Shown piece after piece: positions 17,168 through 26,042 of a stretch of DNA of 64,000 nt (its first letter is position 1; every line of letters starts with the position of its first letter). This DNA is from Bryobacterales bacterium (GTDB lineage: Bacteria > Acidobacteriota > Terriglobia > Bryobacterales > Bryobacteraceae). Under the pieces are notes generated by a model. It was not told the DNA's origin. It saw nothing but the letters and a program-made list of their open reading frames with translations, and made no database searches. A program made the position numbers and the translations under genes. Location: the NCBI GenBank assembly GCA_016721425.1, contig JADKID010000041.1, positions 1 to 64,000 of the forward strand. The letters are read 5' to 3'.

Positions 17168-18142
17168 TTACACCTTGATGTTCACGATCCAGCGCATGGT
17201 GAGATAGCCGAGCAGCTGTCCGGCAATGGCGCAGAAGATCATGATCCGGCCGTCGGGATCGCGCGACAGGATGAGGAGATAGTCCGGTGCGACGATGGAA
17301 AACGCGACCGCGAGGACAATCGGGATGAGCGTCAGGATGGTAGCGGTGAGCCTGCCGTGGGCCGCTGCGGCCCTAACCTGGCCCTTCAGGCGGAAACGCT
17401 CGCGAATGATATGAGCGAGGCGCATGAGGATCTCCGCCAGGTTACCGCCGGTCTCCCGCTGCAGGAGGATGGTGGACACGAAGAAGCGGACATCGACGAG
17501 GGGGACGCGCTCCACCATGTTGCCGAGGGCCTTGTCGATCGGGGCGCCGAGGTTCAGCTCGTGGAAGGCCGTACGGAATTCCGTGCGAATCGGCTCGGGC
17601 GCCTCCGTGGAGAGAAGCTCCATGCTGACGGAGAAGGCATGTCCGGCGCGGACAGCGCGCGCGATAAAGTCCAGCGCTTCCGGGAACTGCTGCTCGAACT
17701 CATTCAGCCGCCTCTTCCGGCGGGACTCGATGTAGAGCCAAGGCAGTAGGCCGCCGATGATAGCTCCTCCGGCGATGCTCGCCGATTCGAAAACGAGGAC
17801 GTGGAATCGATTGCCGAACAGGGCGCCCGCAACAATGCCGGCCAGTATGAGCAGCGCGAGGAATTCCGGTTTCCATTTCAGGCCGGCACCTTGAATCCGC
17901 GCCTGCCAGTTTCGATATAGATCTGTTTGGGATAGCGCCGCCAACATGGGGCCGGGCACTTTCTCCTCCTCGGACAGAATCTGGAGCCGGTGCTCCTCTG
18001 CGGGGACGGCCCGGACGGCTGTCTGGAGCGTCTTGATGACGGCGGCCTTACGCCGGGTTTCCAGGTAGCGGAATCCAAGCGAGGCGCCGATCATGACGAA
18101 CGCGAAGATGACGAGGAAGAGACTCCACCAGATGGCAGGCAT
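17168..18142 (-). CDS. tadB: Tad pilus inner-membrane protein TadB
   Basis: A 324-residue F-domain membrane protein. One N-terminal helix, two helices about 95-135, then the cytoplasmic F-domain (FPEALDFIARAVRAGHAFSVS; GNMVERVPLVDVRFFVSTIL; ETGGNLAEIL) and two C-terminal helices. Pairs with TadC in the Flp pilus platform. It starts 8 bases after the TadA stop. Confidence 0.9.
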   Translation of the reverse strand: MPAIWWSLFLVIFAFVMIGASLGFRYLETRRKAAVIKTLQTAVRAVPAEEHRLQILSEEEKVPGPMLAALSQTDLYRNWQARIQGAGLKWKPEFLALLILAGIVAGALFGNRFHVLVFESASIAGGAIIGGLLPWLYIESRRKRRLNEFEQQFPEALDFIARAVRAGHAFSVSMELLSTEAPEPIRTEFRTAFHELNLGAPIDKALGNMVERVPLVDVRFFVSTILLQRETGGNLAEILMRLAHIIRERFRLKGQVRAAAAHGRLTATILTLIPIVLAVAFSIVAPDYLLILSRDPDGRIMIFCAIAGQLLGYLTMRWIVNIKV

Positions 18143-18150
18143 AGATTCTC

Positions 18151-19509
18151 CTAGGAGATCTCCACGATGGTCTGGAACATGGACTGAGGCAGCGCCTGGC
18201 CCGCTGACCGGAGACGCTCATAGAACCTGGGCCGGATGCCGGTGGCGCGGAAGCGTCCGATGGTGCGGCCGTCCTTGGTGATGCCGGATTTCTCGAAGAG
18301 GAAGATGTCCTGGGTAGTACAGACATCGCCCTCCATGCCGACGCACTCGGTCATATGGGTGACGCGGCGGCTGCCATCGCTGAAGCGCGAAACGTGGACA
18401 AAGAGATCGATGGCGCTGGAGACCTGCTGGCGGATGGACTGGACGCTCATGCTGGAGTTTGCCATGCCGAGCATGACTTCCAGGCGGCTGATGGCGTCGC
18501 GCGGTCCGTTGGAGTGGATGGTGGTGAGCGAGCCGTCGTGGCCGGTGTTCATTGCCTGGAGCATGTCGAGGGCCTCCTCGCCGCGCACCTCGCCGACGAT
18601 GATGCGGTCCGGGCGCATACGCAGGGCGTTGATGACGAGTTGGCGGATGCGGATGGCGCCGACGCCCTCGACGTTGGGCGGCCGCGTTTCCATGCGGGCC
18701 ACGTGTACCTGCCGCAGTTGAAGCTCGGCCGCGTCTTCGATGGTGACAATGCGCTCTTCCTCTGAGATGAATCCGGAGAGGACGTTCAGCAGCGTCGTCT
18801 TCCCCGCGCCCGTTCCGCCCGAGATGACGATGTTGAGCCTGCCGGCGACGGCGGCACGCACGAGTTGCATCATGCCCTCTGTCATGGTGAGGTTGCGGAC
18901 CATCTGCTCTGCCTGCAGCGGGTCGCGGCCGAAGCGGCGAATGCTCAAGATCGGGCCATCCACGGCCACGGGGCCGATGACGGCGTTGACTCGCGAGCCG
19001 TCGGGCAAGCGAGCGTCCACCATTGGCGATGACTCGTCGATGCGGCGCCCAACCCTGGAGACGATCTTCTCGATGATGCGGATCAGGTGGGCGTTATCCT
19101 TAAACTCCACGGGAGTGCGGAGGAGCTTGCCGTTCTTTTCGACAAAGACCAGGCGCGGCGTGGTCACCAGGATGTCGGAGACCTCCGGATCCTGCAAGAG
19201 CGGCTCCAGAGGGCCGAGTCCGAATACCTCGTCGAGTACTTCGTCGATGATGCGCTCCTTTTCACTCATGCTGAGGGGCGTCTCTTCGGCGTTGACGAGA
19301 TGGGCGACGGCCACGCGGACTTCCACTCGCATCTGATCTTCAGACAGAGCGGCGAGGCGGTCCAGGTTGATGCGTTCCAGGAGCTTGCGGTGGATGGTGA
19401 ACTTGAGCTGTTGGTATTCCAGGGTGGAAGCGGAACGCGTAAGAAGGCGCGTGACCCATCCGGCCTCCTGCCGGACCAGCGATGTTGTAGCTCTTGCGGG
19501 TGTGGCCAT
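18151..19509 (-). CDS. tadA: Tad pilus assembly ATPase TadA/CpaF
   Basis: A 452-residue secretion ATPase of the type II/IV family that powers Flp pilus extension. Walker A GGTGAGKTT at 231-239, Asp box (EERIVTIEDAAELQL), Walker B-like RPDRIIVGEVRG and His box TGHDGSLTTIHSN are all intact. The N-terminal domain has the usual LLQDPEVSDILVT region. Length is normal for CpaF. It lies 19 bases after TadZ. Confidence 0.95.
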   Translation of the reverse strand: MATPARATTSLVRQEAGWVTRLLTRSASTLEYQQLKFTIHRKLLERINLDRLAALSEDQMRVEVRVAVAHLVNAEETPLSMSEKERIIDEVLDEVFGLGPLEPLLQDPEVSDILVTTPRLVFVEKNGKLLRTPVEFKDNAHLIRIIEKIVSRVGRRIDESSPMVDARLPDGSRVNAVIGPVAVDGPILSIRRFGRDPLQAEQMVRNLTMTEGMMQLVRAAVAGRLNIVISGGTGAGKTTLLNVLSGFISEEERIVTIEDAAELQLRQVHVARMETRPPNVEGVGAIRIRQLVINALRMRPDRIIVGEVRGEEALDMLQAMNTGHDGSLTTIHSNGPRDAISRLEVMLGMANSSMSVQSIRQQVSSAIDLFVHVSRFSDGSRRVTHMTECVGMEGDVCTTQDIFLFEKSGITKDGRTIGRFRATGIRPRFYERLRSAGQALPQSMFQTIVEIS

Positions 19510-19528
19510 ATCGTCTCCTTCTATGCGT

Positions 19529-20689
19529 TCACCCGAACAGGGAGAACCGCTTCTTTACCGTCTTCACTGGGATGTCTGCCAGCTTACAGACGAGATCTTT
19601 GAGCTCGCGCGCCAAGGTGGAGTCGGCGCCCAGCAGGCGGGATTCGGAGCAAGCCTCGTGCAGGGCTTGCGTGTCGTCGCTCAGGATGGAATAGAACGGC
19701 AAGCCGAGCAGTTTCTCGAGCTCCGCTGCCGTCACTTCGAGCCTGCGGTTCATTCGGTTCAGCACCAGATGCAAGGTGCTTTGGGAGAGGCCGTGTGAGA
19801 AAAGCTGGTCCGTGAGCGCCTTAACCTGGTGCAGCGCCGGAATGTCCGGAGTGGTCAGGATGAAGAGATCGTCCAGTTCCTCAATGGCGGCATAGGAGCA
19901 GGGTGAAAGGCCACGGCCCAGATCCAGCACCGTCCATTCGTATTCGGTGCGCATGAAGCGCACGACGTGCCGGATCTGCTGTAAGCCGGGCACCTCTTTC
20001 AACGGGGGTGTCTCCGGTCCGGCAATCACATCCAGGTGGCCCTTGCCGTTTGAGACGAGCGCGTGCCAGTAGCTGTGATCCAGACGCTGCACGTTGGCGA
20101 AGGCGTCCAATACCGAGTAGCGCGAAGACGCCTGCATCAGGAAGCGGATCATGCCCGAGCACAAATCAAAATCGCCCAGCAGCGTGGGCTGGTGAGTCTC
20201 CTGCTCCAGGAGCCGCGCCACATGGCAGGCTACGGTTGTGGCGCCGCAGCCGCCTTTCGCGGAGAGGAACCCCACCAGACGCCCGCCCCGTTTGGCTGTG
20301 GGCGCGGCGCGCTCCCGCTCGGCGCTCAGGCGGAGGAGAGCAGTCTGCAGCGTTCCAGCCAGCGGTGGGACCAGGAACTCGCGAGCGCCTGCCCGCATGG
20401 TCTCCAGGATGAGGTCCGGGCGGCCCTCGGGGTGCACGACGATGATGAAAGGCGCAGGAGAGCAGGAGGAGAGTGCCTCCATAAGCTGGGCGAACTCACA
20501 AGGCAGATCGAAGAGATCCAGCATGACGGCATCAGGCCGCAGATGCTCGACCTTCTCCAGGAAGGCAGCCAGGTCGCCGATTCCGGCCTGCTCAAACGCA
20601 ACGCGGACAGGGAGTTCCCGCAGCGCGGAGTGAATCTCCTGCCAGAGCGTTTCGTTCGAAACTGCGATGCAGACTGATATCGAGTACAT
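19529..20689 (-). CDS. tadZ: Pilus localisation ATPase TadZ/CpaE
   Basis: A 386-residue protein: a receiver-like N-terminal domain (residues 1-125; MLDLFDLP stands at the phosphorylation site, so Asp58 is present but the acidic pocket is incomplete) and a ParA/MinD-like ATPase domain with deviant Walker A KGGCGATT (145-152). TadZ places the Tad machine in the cell, often at a pole. It follows the secretin gene by 27 bases. Confidence 0.9.
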   Translation of the reverse strand: MYSISVCIAVSNETLWQEIHSALRELPVRVAFEQAGIGDLAAFLEKVEHLRPDAVMLDLFDLPCEFAQLMEALSSCSPAPFIIVVHPEGRPDLILETMRAGAREFLVPPLAGTLQTALLRLSAERERAAPTAKRGGRLVGFLSAKGGCGATTVACHVARLLEQETHQPTLLGDFDLCSGMIRFLMQASSRYSVLDAFANVQRLDHSYWHALVSNGKGHLDVIAGPETPPLKEVPGLQQIRHVVRFMRTEYEWTVLDLGRGLSPCSYAAIEELDDLFILTTPDIPALHQVKALTDQLFSHGLSQSTLHLVLNRMNRRLEVTAAELEKLLGLPFYSILSDDTQALHEACSESRLLGADSTLARELKDLVCKLADIPVKTVKKRFSLFG

Positions 20690-20716
20690 GGCTTGGCGGA
20701 TGTCGCTGGTCCCCTG

Positions 20717-22195
20717 TCAGTTCTTCGGCGGAGCTGCAACGGCAGCCGGCATGGGCTGTGCCGCGATGGAGGCGGCAGGTGCAGGAGAGTACGCGCGCCG
20801 TTCCTGTTGCAGTTGCTCCACTGGCAGAGTCGCCGGTCGGCCGGGCGCCGATGCGGCCGGACCGGTGAGTTCGGTGCCGGGTGTGCGCGTCCCGCCGGGA
20901 GACCCACCCTTTAAGAAGTCCTTGGGTATCTCCAACTCCGGCGGTTTCTGGTCTCGCGGGATGGGGCGGACCAATTCCGGTGTCACCAGAACCATCAACT
21001 CCGTCTTGCTTTTGCTCTGCTGCCGGGACTGGAAGAGTTTGCCGATCAGCGGTATGCTGCTGAGTCCTGGGATTTTGCTGAGATTCTCGGTCATGCGGTT
21101 GTCGAGTAGGCCGGCGATGGCGAAGCTCTGCCGATCGTCCAACTCGATTTCGGTCTGGACTTTTTTCGAAGCCAGTGCCGGGATATTGAAGCCCTGATAG
21201 ACGAGGCCATTGGCGTAGTCCAGCGCGCTAACCTCGGGTGACACCTGCAGGCGGATGGTCCCGCGCGCCGTGATGGTGGGGGTGAAATTGATGCGGATGC
21301 CAAACTCGCGGAACTGGATGGTGACGGAGGTGAAGCCGCCGCCGCCGCCCTGGACCACCGGATAGGGGAATTCCCCTCCGGCCAGGAAACTGGCGGCCCT
21401 CCCGTTGCTGGCGAGCAGGTTGGGCTCGGCCAGAATCTCGACCAGCCTGCGACTCTCCAGAGCCTTAATGGTTGCGCCCAGGTTCAGGTCGGGCCGGAAG
21501 AGGAAGATGTTCAGGGCGTCGCTGAGGGAGAATCCTTCGCGGACATCCCCGCCAATTGTCGCCGGTGGTTTGGCGGGCGAGTAAGCTCCGGTGCTGACAG
21601 AGCCGATGGTGTTGGTTGCCCCTGTACTGAACAGATTCACGCCCAGGTCGCTACCCACGGTCCGGTCCACGTTGGCGAAGCGCACCTTGAGGAGAATCTG
21701 CGGTTCACCTTCCGGGGTCTTGACGCGGAGTAGATTCACCGGCTTGCCGAGTGTTGACGCGATGGCGAAGGCGCGATCTGCCTTGCTCATGTCATCGACT
21801 GTGCCGCGCAGGAAGACCGTCTCTCCCTCTACGGTCATCTCGACGTTTTGTCCCTCGAATTCGCGGGCCAGTTCGCGCTTGACGGTTGCAGTCCTTACGT
21901 CTCTCTCGCGGACCGCCAAGTCAAACAGCAGTTTGCCTCCACCCTGCTGCCAAAGGATGACACTGGTATCGCCGGGCTTCTTCGCGTTGACCAGAACTTC
22001 CCTCGGACTGATGCCGATGGCTTCGGCGACGTCGGCGCTGCCGACGGAGACGCGCTGGATGTCCTCCGGGCTCTCCAGCACCAGAGACTTGCCAGGGACC
22101 AACGTCAGGCTGTGAGGTGCGCCCTGAGACTGGGCCTGCGCCGGAGCGGCGCCGATGACGCCAGCTAGCAGGAGGCAAAGGACTGCGGATCTCAT
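20717..22195 (-). CDS. cpaC: Tad pilus outer-membrane secretin CpaC/RcpA
   Basis: A 492-residue secretin with signal peptide (residues 1-21), N-terminal pilus-secretin domain (LTLVPGKSLVLESPEDIQRVS), a BON-like segment (VEMTVEGETVFLRGTVDD) and the C-terminal secretin core ending in MVLVTPELVRPI. After that a tail of about 75 residues is rich in Pro, Ala and Gln, longer than usual and probably disordered. Forms the outer-membrane channel for the Flp pilus. The start overlaps the CpaB stop by 4 bases. Confidence 0.92.
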   Translation of the reverse strand: MRSAVLCLLLAGVIGAAPAQAQSQGAPHSLTLVPGKSLVLESPEDIQRVSVGSADVAEAIGISPREVLVNAKKPGDTSVILWQQGGGKLLFDLAVRERDVRTATVKRELAREFEGQNVEMTVEGETVFLRGTVDDMSKADRAFAIASTLGKPVNLLRVKTPEGEPQILLKVRFANVDRTVGSDLGVNLFSTGATNTIGSVSTGAYSPAKPPATIGGDVREGFSLSDALNIFLFRPDLNLGATIKALESRRLVEILAEPNLLASNGRAASFLAGGEFPYPVVQGGGGGFTSVTIQFREFGIRINFTPTITARGTIRLQVSPEVSALDYANGLVYQGFNIPALASKKVQTEIELDDRQSFAIAGLLDNRMTENLSKIPGLSSIPLIGKLFQSRQQSKSKTELMVLVTPELVRPIPRDQKPPELEIPKDFLKGGSPGGTRTPGTELTGPAASAPGRPATLPVEQLQQERRAYSPAPAASIAAQPMPAAVAAPPKN

Positions 22196-23118
22196 TGGGC
22201 CACCTCGCCTTTTCGCTTCTCGTCCGTCTTCACTCGCTCCTCTACCGTCTGCCCCACCCGAGCCATTTCACGTTTGGGGCCATTGATCACCTCCATTTGG
22301 ATGGGGACGATCACCAGTTCCATGACGGGCGGCTTAGGCTTTGGGGGGGCGGCGGCGAAAACAGCCCGGGCAGGCGCCATGGAGCGCTCTGCGGGCAGCC
22401 CTGTCGGGCGATCGCGAAACAGCAGCGCTGAGGCTGTGCCGGCCGGTTTTGTCTCCTGCGTGTCGAGGGGATTGCGCAGCACCAGTTGGATATGCGCCTC
22501 GGTGCTAGCCAGGCTGAGGACCTCCGCCTGCTCCGGTGACACCAGTAGGTTCACGACCTGCACAGTGACTGGCTTGCCTTCCTCGTCCTTTTGAATATTC
22601 TGGCCTGCGGAGAGTACCTGAATGTTCTGGAGCACTGTCCGAGTGATGGTGCCGAGGGCGCGGCTATCGCCGGGCGGCGTTCCCGAGACGATGACATCCA
22701 CTCTCAGCCCGGGAACAACGAAGCCTGCCAGGCCGACTACTTCATTCACGCGCACTGCCGCGGCGCGCATCCCTGTGGGGATTGTGGCGGCCAAGCCTGC
22801 GCCCGCGCCGGTCGAAGCCAGGCGGGTTAGTAGGATCGGCTCGCCCGAATAAATGTTCGCAATGACGCCGCGGCCCAAGGCGTCAGGTATCTTGGTTAGA
22901 AACTGGGCGGCCAGCGGGCCCTTCCATTCCACTAGCTTGAGGTCTTCAGCCTTCAGTAGTGCCCCGACTTCGAGGTCGCGAGCGGCCACCAGTACTTGCT
23001 GCGCAGGCGTCTCTGCCTGTGCAGTCATGCGGCCGACAATCAGCCTGTATACCACTGTGCTAGCAGCCAGTGAGACAACCAGTGCGAAGGCAAGGACCGC
23101 CAGAAACCGCCTGTTCAT
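22192..23118 (-). CDS. cpaB: Tad pilus protein CpaB/RcpC
   Basis: A 308-residue periplasmic protein with one N-terminal anchor (residues 5-27) and a SAF domain (VLVAARDLEVGALLKAEDLK; GEPILLTRL) followed by the RcpC domain (RAAAVRVNEVVGLAGFVVPGLRVDV). RcpC is thought to connect the secretin to peptidoglycan. Gene order Flp, CpaB, CpaC, CpaE, CpaF is the canonical Tad order. It starts 30 bases after the Flp pilin stop. Confidence 0.92.
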   Translation of the reverse strand: MNRRFLAVLAFALVVSLAASTVVYRLIVGRMTAQAETPAQQVLVAARDLEVGALLKAEDLKLVEWKGPLAAQFLTKIPDALGRGVIANIYSGEPILLTRLASTGAGAGLAATIPTGMRAAAVRVNEVVGLAGFVVPGLRVDVIVSGTPPGDSRALGTITRTVLQNIQVLSAGQNIQKDEEGKPVTVQVVNLLVSPEQAEVLSLASTEAHIQLVLRNPLDTQETKPAGTASALLFRDRPTGLPAERSMAPARAVFAAAPPKPKPPVMELVIVPIQMEVINGPKREMARVGQTVEERVKTDEKRKGEVAQ

Positions 23119-23148
23119 GCTCTACCTCTTCCCTTCTGAGCTTCGCGT

Positions 23149-23323
23149 TCAACTGGCCAGCCTGCTGCTGATCGCGACCCAAAGTCTGTTGATCGTTGCG
23201 TTGATGTTGATATAGAGCGCCGCGCTGGCCAGCACCAGGAAGGCCATCAGGAGCGTGTACTCCACCAAGTCCTGGCCTGATTCAGACCGGAAGAACCGTG
23301 CGGCAATGGAATCGTTTTATCAT
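23149..23323 (-). CDS. flp: Flp-type pilin, proximal copy, one frame break
   Basis: The main frame encodes the Flp hallmark GQDLVEYTLLMAFLVLASA, with prepilin site G before QDLVEY, and a hydrophobic helix ending at WVAISSRLAS and TGA (23149-23151). Its natural start, ATG at 23323 (MIKRF), is in another frame; restoring AT at 23307-23312 (CATT to CATATT on the minus strand) joins them into 58 residues, a normal Flp length. It lies directly upstream of cpaB. Pilin subunits are processed by a TadV-type peptidase, which is not in this window. Confidence 0.75.
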
Positions 23324-23326
23324 GGT

Positions 23327-23567
23327 TCATGCTCGGGGAGACACGGTGGCCCCTCCCGTTTTGGCGGTGACTATTGGCGCAGATGACGCGCTGGCGGCGC
23401 TCGAGCCTGGTTGATGCGTGCTTCCAGATCGTCTCTACGGACGGAGTCGCCGGCGGTTGATGAAGCAGGGCGGCCGACGCCAAGGCAACAAAGGCAAGGA
23501 TCAGAGTGTATTCCACTAAGATCCTGGCCGTCTTCTTCTCGCAGAAAATTCTTCAGAAGAGTTCCAT
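23327..23567 (-). CDS. flp: Flp-type pilin, distal copy, several frame breaks
   Basis: Ribosome site GAGAGGAAG precedes the ATG at 23567. Pieces in different frames read MELF, LKNFLREEDGQDL, VEYTLILAFVALASAAL, STAGDSV, VETIWKHASTRL and a Ser/Ala-rich tail ending at TGA 23327-23329. Together they give about 81 residues with the Flp motif GQDLVEY. At least five small shifts are needed; four are repaired by adding one repeat unit (T, T, CG, GA) and one by removing a T. The tail assignment is the weakest part; the coding end could be 23371. Either a local consensus problem or a decaying pilin copy. Confidence 0.6.
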
Positions 23568-23584
23568 TTGCGTACTTCCTCTCT

Positions 23585-25197
23585 TCAATGGTTGGTTGAA
23601 GGGTTGATGGTTGCCGGGGAAGTGGTGCCCGGGAGTGTCGATCGAGAAAAAAAGACAATTGAGGCGCCATCGTCAAAGACCGGCCGCCAGCGGCCGTTTC
23701 CTTCATCGCGGCAGACAGAGGATCTTCGGTTTTCAGCCGGACAGCATCAATTTGATGTCGGTCCAGGATGCTCTGCCAGTCGTAGCGCGCCTTCAGGGTC
23801 TGCGTCATCTCGTTGCCATGCTGTCCACCGTAGAAATCACTCCGACCGTCGATAAAGACTCTTCGCGAGGGAAGAGTCGGTAGATCAGATATCCACCCCA
23901 GTAGTCGGAAGCGAACAGGCGGGCCGAAGGGGGCAGACTGCCGATAGCGGCTACGGCACCCACGGGAAACAACTCGGCGTTAAACCGTGCCTGCCACTTT
24001 GGCTGGGCACTCTGCCAGACGCCAGCAGACAGGATGATGAAGCCCAACACGGCAACGAGGTGACACCGCGGGACGCTATCGATGGCCGCCATCTCACGAC
24101 GCCATTCGGCGAAGGGGCGAAGGCGGGCGGAAAGGGGCGTGTGCGCGTCCTGTGCTGCCCGCAGCATTTGGCCGCATGCCTGTGCAACAGTCGGAGCCGG
24201 TGACAAACACGAGGATTGGTAGGTTCCGTGCGGAGTAAAGCGCCAACCAGCCCCATCCCGTCAGGATGAGCGCCTCCGCCAGTCTTCGCTTTTGCAGGGA
24301 CCACAGCAGCGACATACCCGCCAGGGCGATGTAGCCAGCAAAGAACGCTCCGGCTGTCGTGTGGAAGTCGACACTCTGAAACTCCCCGATCTTGTCGCGG
24401 TGGTAGCTGTCGGTGAGATAGATCCAGATGTGCCTGTGAAGTTGCCAGCCGTAGGGATTCACGAAGCTTGCAGCCAGGCAACCGAACCAAGTGAGCAAAT
24501 AGGGCCGCGCGGCAGGCCAGATTGGGCGCCGGTCCAGGAACGCTTCGGCCGCTGAACCCACGGCATACGCGGCGAGGAGAGTCCAGGCAGCAAAGAAGCC
24601 GGCATGAAAATTCGCCCATACGACGGTTAGCACCGGCAGCCAAGCCAGCAGCCTGACTTTGCCCTCGCGAGCGCGGTCCAATACTGCGGCAGTGATCAGG
24701 ACGAAAAGCATCGTGTACAGGTGCGGCCTGGCTAACCAGTGAATCGCTGAGCAGCCGGCGGCCAGGAAGACCAGCGCGAAAGAAATCAGGAAATCCGGCT
24801 CACGCCGCAGGCACTCCCGGTAGAGGATGAGCAGGGACACACTGAGGAGCGCGATTGTTGCGATGACCACACCTTCCAGGCCAGCCTGCCGGTGCAGCCA
24901 CCCAAAACAGACATCCCAAAGCCATTCCCAGGCATACCAGGGCTGGCCCGCCGCCGTGAAGCTGAAGAGATCCTGCCGCGGCACCGCGCCGTGATCGAGA
25001 ATCCACTCCCCGGTGCGCAGATGCCAGCCTGTATCCCCATCGCCGAGCAGTCGAGAGATGCCAGCCGGTAACGAAAGCAGGAGGAGCCACGGCAACAGAA
25101 AGATCACGTCCCGGCTCGACGGGAAGAATCGCAGGGCGGCTGGCGTCTTGACGGCCTGGCGCGGCTCGGTGGGGGCGTTGATGACAGCAGCGCTCAC
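23585..25197 (-). CDS. GT-C-like polytopic membrane protein in the Tad operon, three frame breaks
   Basis: Three frames join into a 538-residue protein. The GTG start at 25197 overlaps the stop of the PilZ-like gene (GTGA). Early luminal loop GDGDTGWHLRTGEW with acidic pair, then FSFTAAGQPWYAWEWLW, resembles the first loop of GT-C glycosyltransferases; about ten membrane helices follow, then a soluble tail with VFIDGRSDFYG and WRPVFDDGASIVFFSR. Breaks near 24205 (GTGT read as GT), 23857 (GG as G) and 23697 (GGG as GG). The position immediately upstream of two pilins suggests pilin or surface glycosylation, an inference only. Confidence 0.65.
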
Positions 25198-25589
25198 TCG
25201 CCCGCTCCTTTCGCTCGGCGCAGCAGATGCATGGAGCCGGATTCCGCGGCGGGCGGATCTGCCTCTCGAATGGCGAAACTGCGAACGGTCAAATCCACCA
25301 CGACACTCGAATCGGATTGCAGGGTCCACTGGCGAACTTCACCTTTGCAGGTCATCAGGCGCCCGCCGTATTTCCGGCCGCCGGGCAGAGGGATCTCGAT
25401 TCGCGCCTCCGCGCCTGGATCCAGCCGGACCAGCCACTCCGAGCAAGCCGCCCTCGCCAGGCTAATTTTGAACCGGCTTCTGCTGACATGAGTCGCAATA
25501 CCAGAAACTCTGATTGCTCCAAATGAGGGAAATTGGAGGCTGCATTCCACATGGTCGTTGGAAAGCATCTGGTGCGGGAACAGCATCAC
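25194..25589 (-). CDS. PilZ-like domain protein
   Basis: A 131-residue protein with the strand pattern of a PilZ fold (VSGIATHVSRSRFKISL; ARIEIPLPGG; GRLMTCKGEVRQW). The cyclic-di-GMP contacts usual for PilZ (RxxxR and D/N-x-S-x-x-G) are not convincingly present, so it may be a non-binding relative. It starts at GTG 25589 or ATG 25586 and overlaps the next gene by 4 bases, making it the first gene of the pilus operon and a possible regulator of it. Confidence 0.45.
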   Translation of the reverse strand: MMLFPHQMLSNDHVECSLQFPSFGAIRVSGIATHVSRSRFKISLARAACSEWLVRLDPGAEARIEIPLPGGRKYGGRLMTCKGEVRQWTLQSDSSVVVDLTVRSFAIREADPPAAESGSMHLLRRAKGAGE

Positions 25590-25941
25590 GGCGAGTGTAA
25601 GGTGTTCGCCTGAGATTCCGCAATGCTCTCGATGGTGAACTAACTTTGGTAAGTACTCGCAGATCTATGCGTTTGCGCCAGTTTGAGTGAGTACTGCCGG
25701 GTGAAAGCGTCTCGGGTACCACAAAGTCTACCCTGAGCCGCCAAAGTGCGGTTTTGCTCTTGCATTTGATGGAGGCAAGTGGTACATCTTGATTCCGAAG
25801 AGATCTGTTTTGCCGAAAATGCTTCGTCCTTTCACCGATTGAGTCGAGTCAGCGTGAGGCGATTCAGGACGCTTTCAGATCCTTTGATGGGACCTCTCAA
25901 GGAGGCTCCCGACGGTCCACCGCCTGCGCGAGGAGATTTGC
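25590..25941. other. Intergenic region between Tad operon and TIGR03437-type gene
   Basis: About 350 bases with lower GC than the flanks, serving as upstream region of two divergent units. It contains a direct repeat around AGTACT (GTAAGTACTCGC near 25650 and GTGAGTACTGCC near 25690). I see no convincing -35/-10 pair, tRNA or terminator. Confidence 0.4.
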
Positions 25942-26031
25942 ATGCGCACTGGCGTGCGTTCGGACAATCTGATTCTGCGTGTGGTGGACGGTCTAGCGGA
26001 GTGTGTCCGTAGAAGTGTGGGAATGAGTTGA
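25942..26031 (+). CDS. Possible 29-residue leader peptide
   Basis: A short frame with a strong ribosome site (GAGGAG, 6 bases before the ATG) encoding MRTGVRSDNLILRVVDGLAE and nine more residues. Its TGA ends 11 bases before the ATG of the large secreted protein, so it could couple translation or be a leader peptide. The codon use looks coding, but at this length that is weak evidence. Confidence 0.3.
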   Translation: MRTGVRSDNLILRVVDGLAECVRRSVGMS

Positions 26032-26042
26032 GGGAGAGAACG

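Noticed and set aside
25779..26012. 77-codon plus-strand frame upstream of the TIGR03437-type gene
   Set aside because: No ribosome site, no recognisable protein character; the shorter frame at 25942 is the better candidate.
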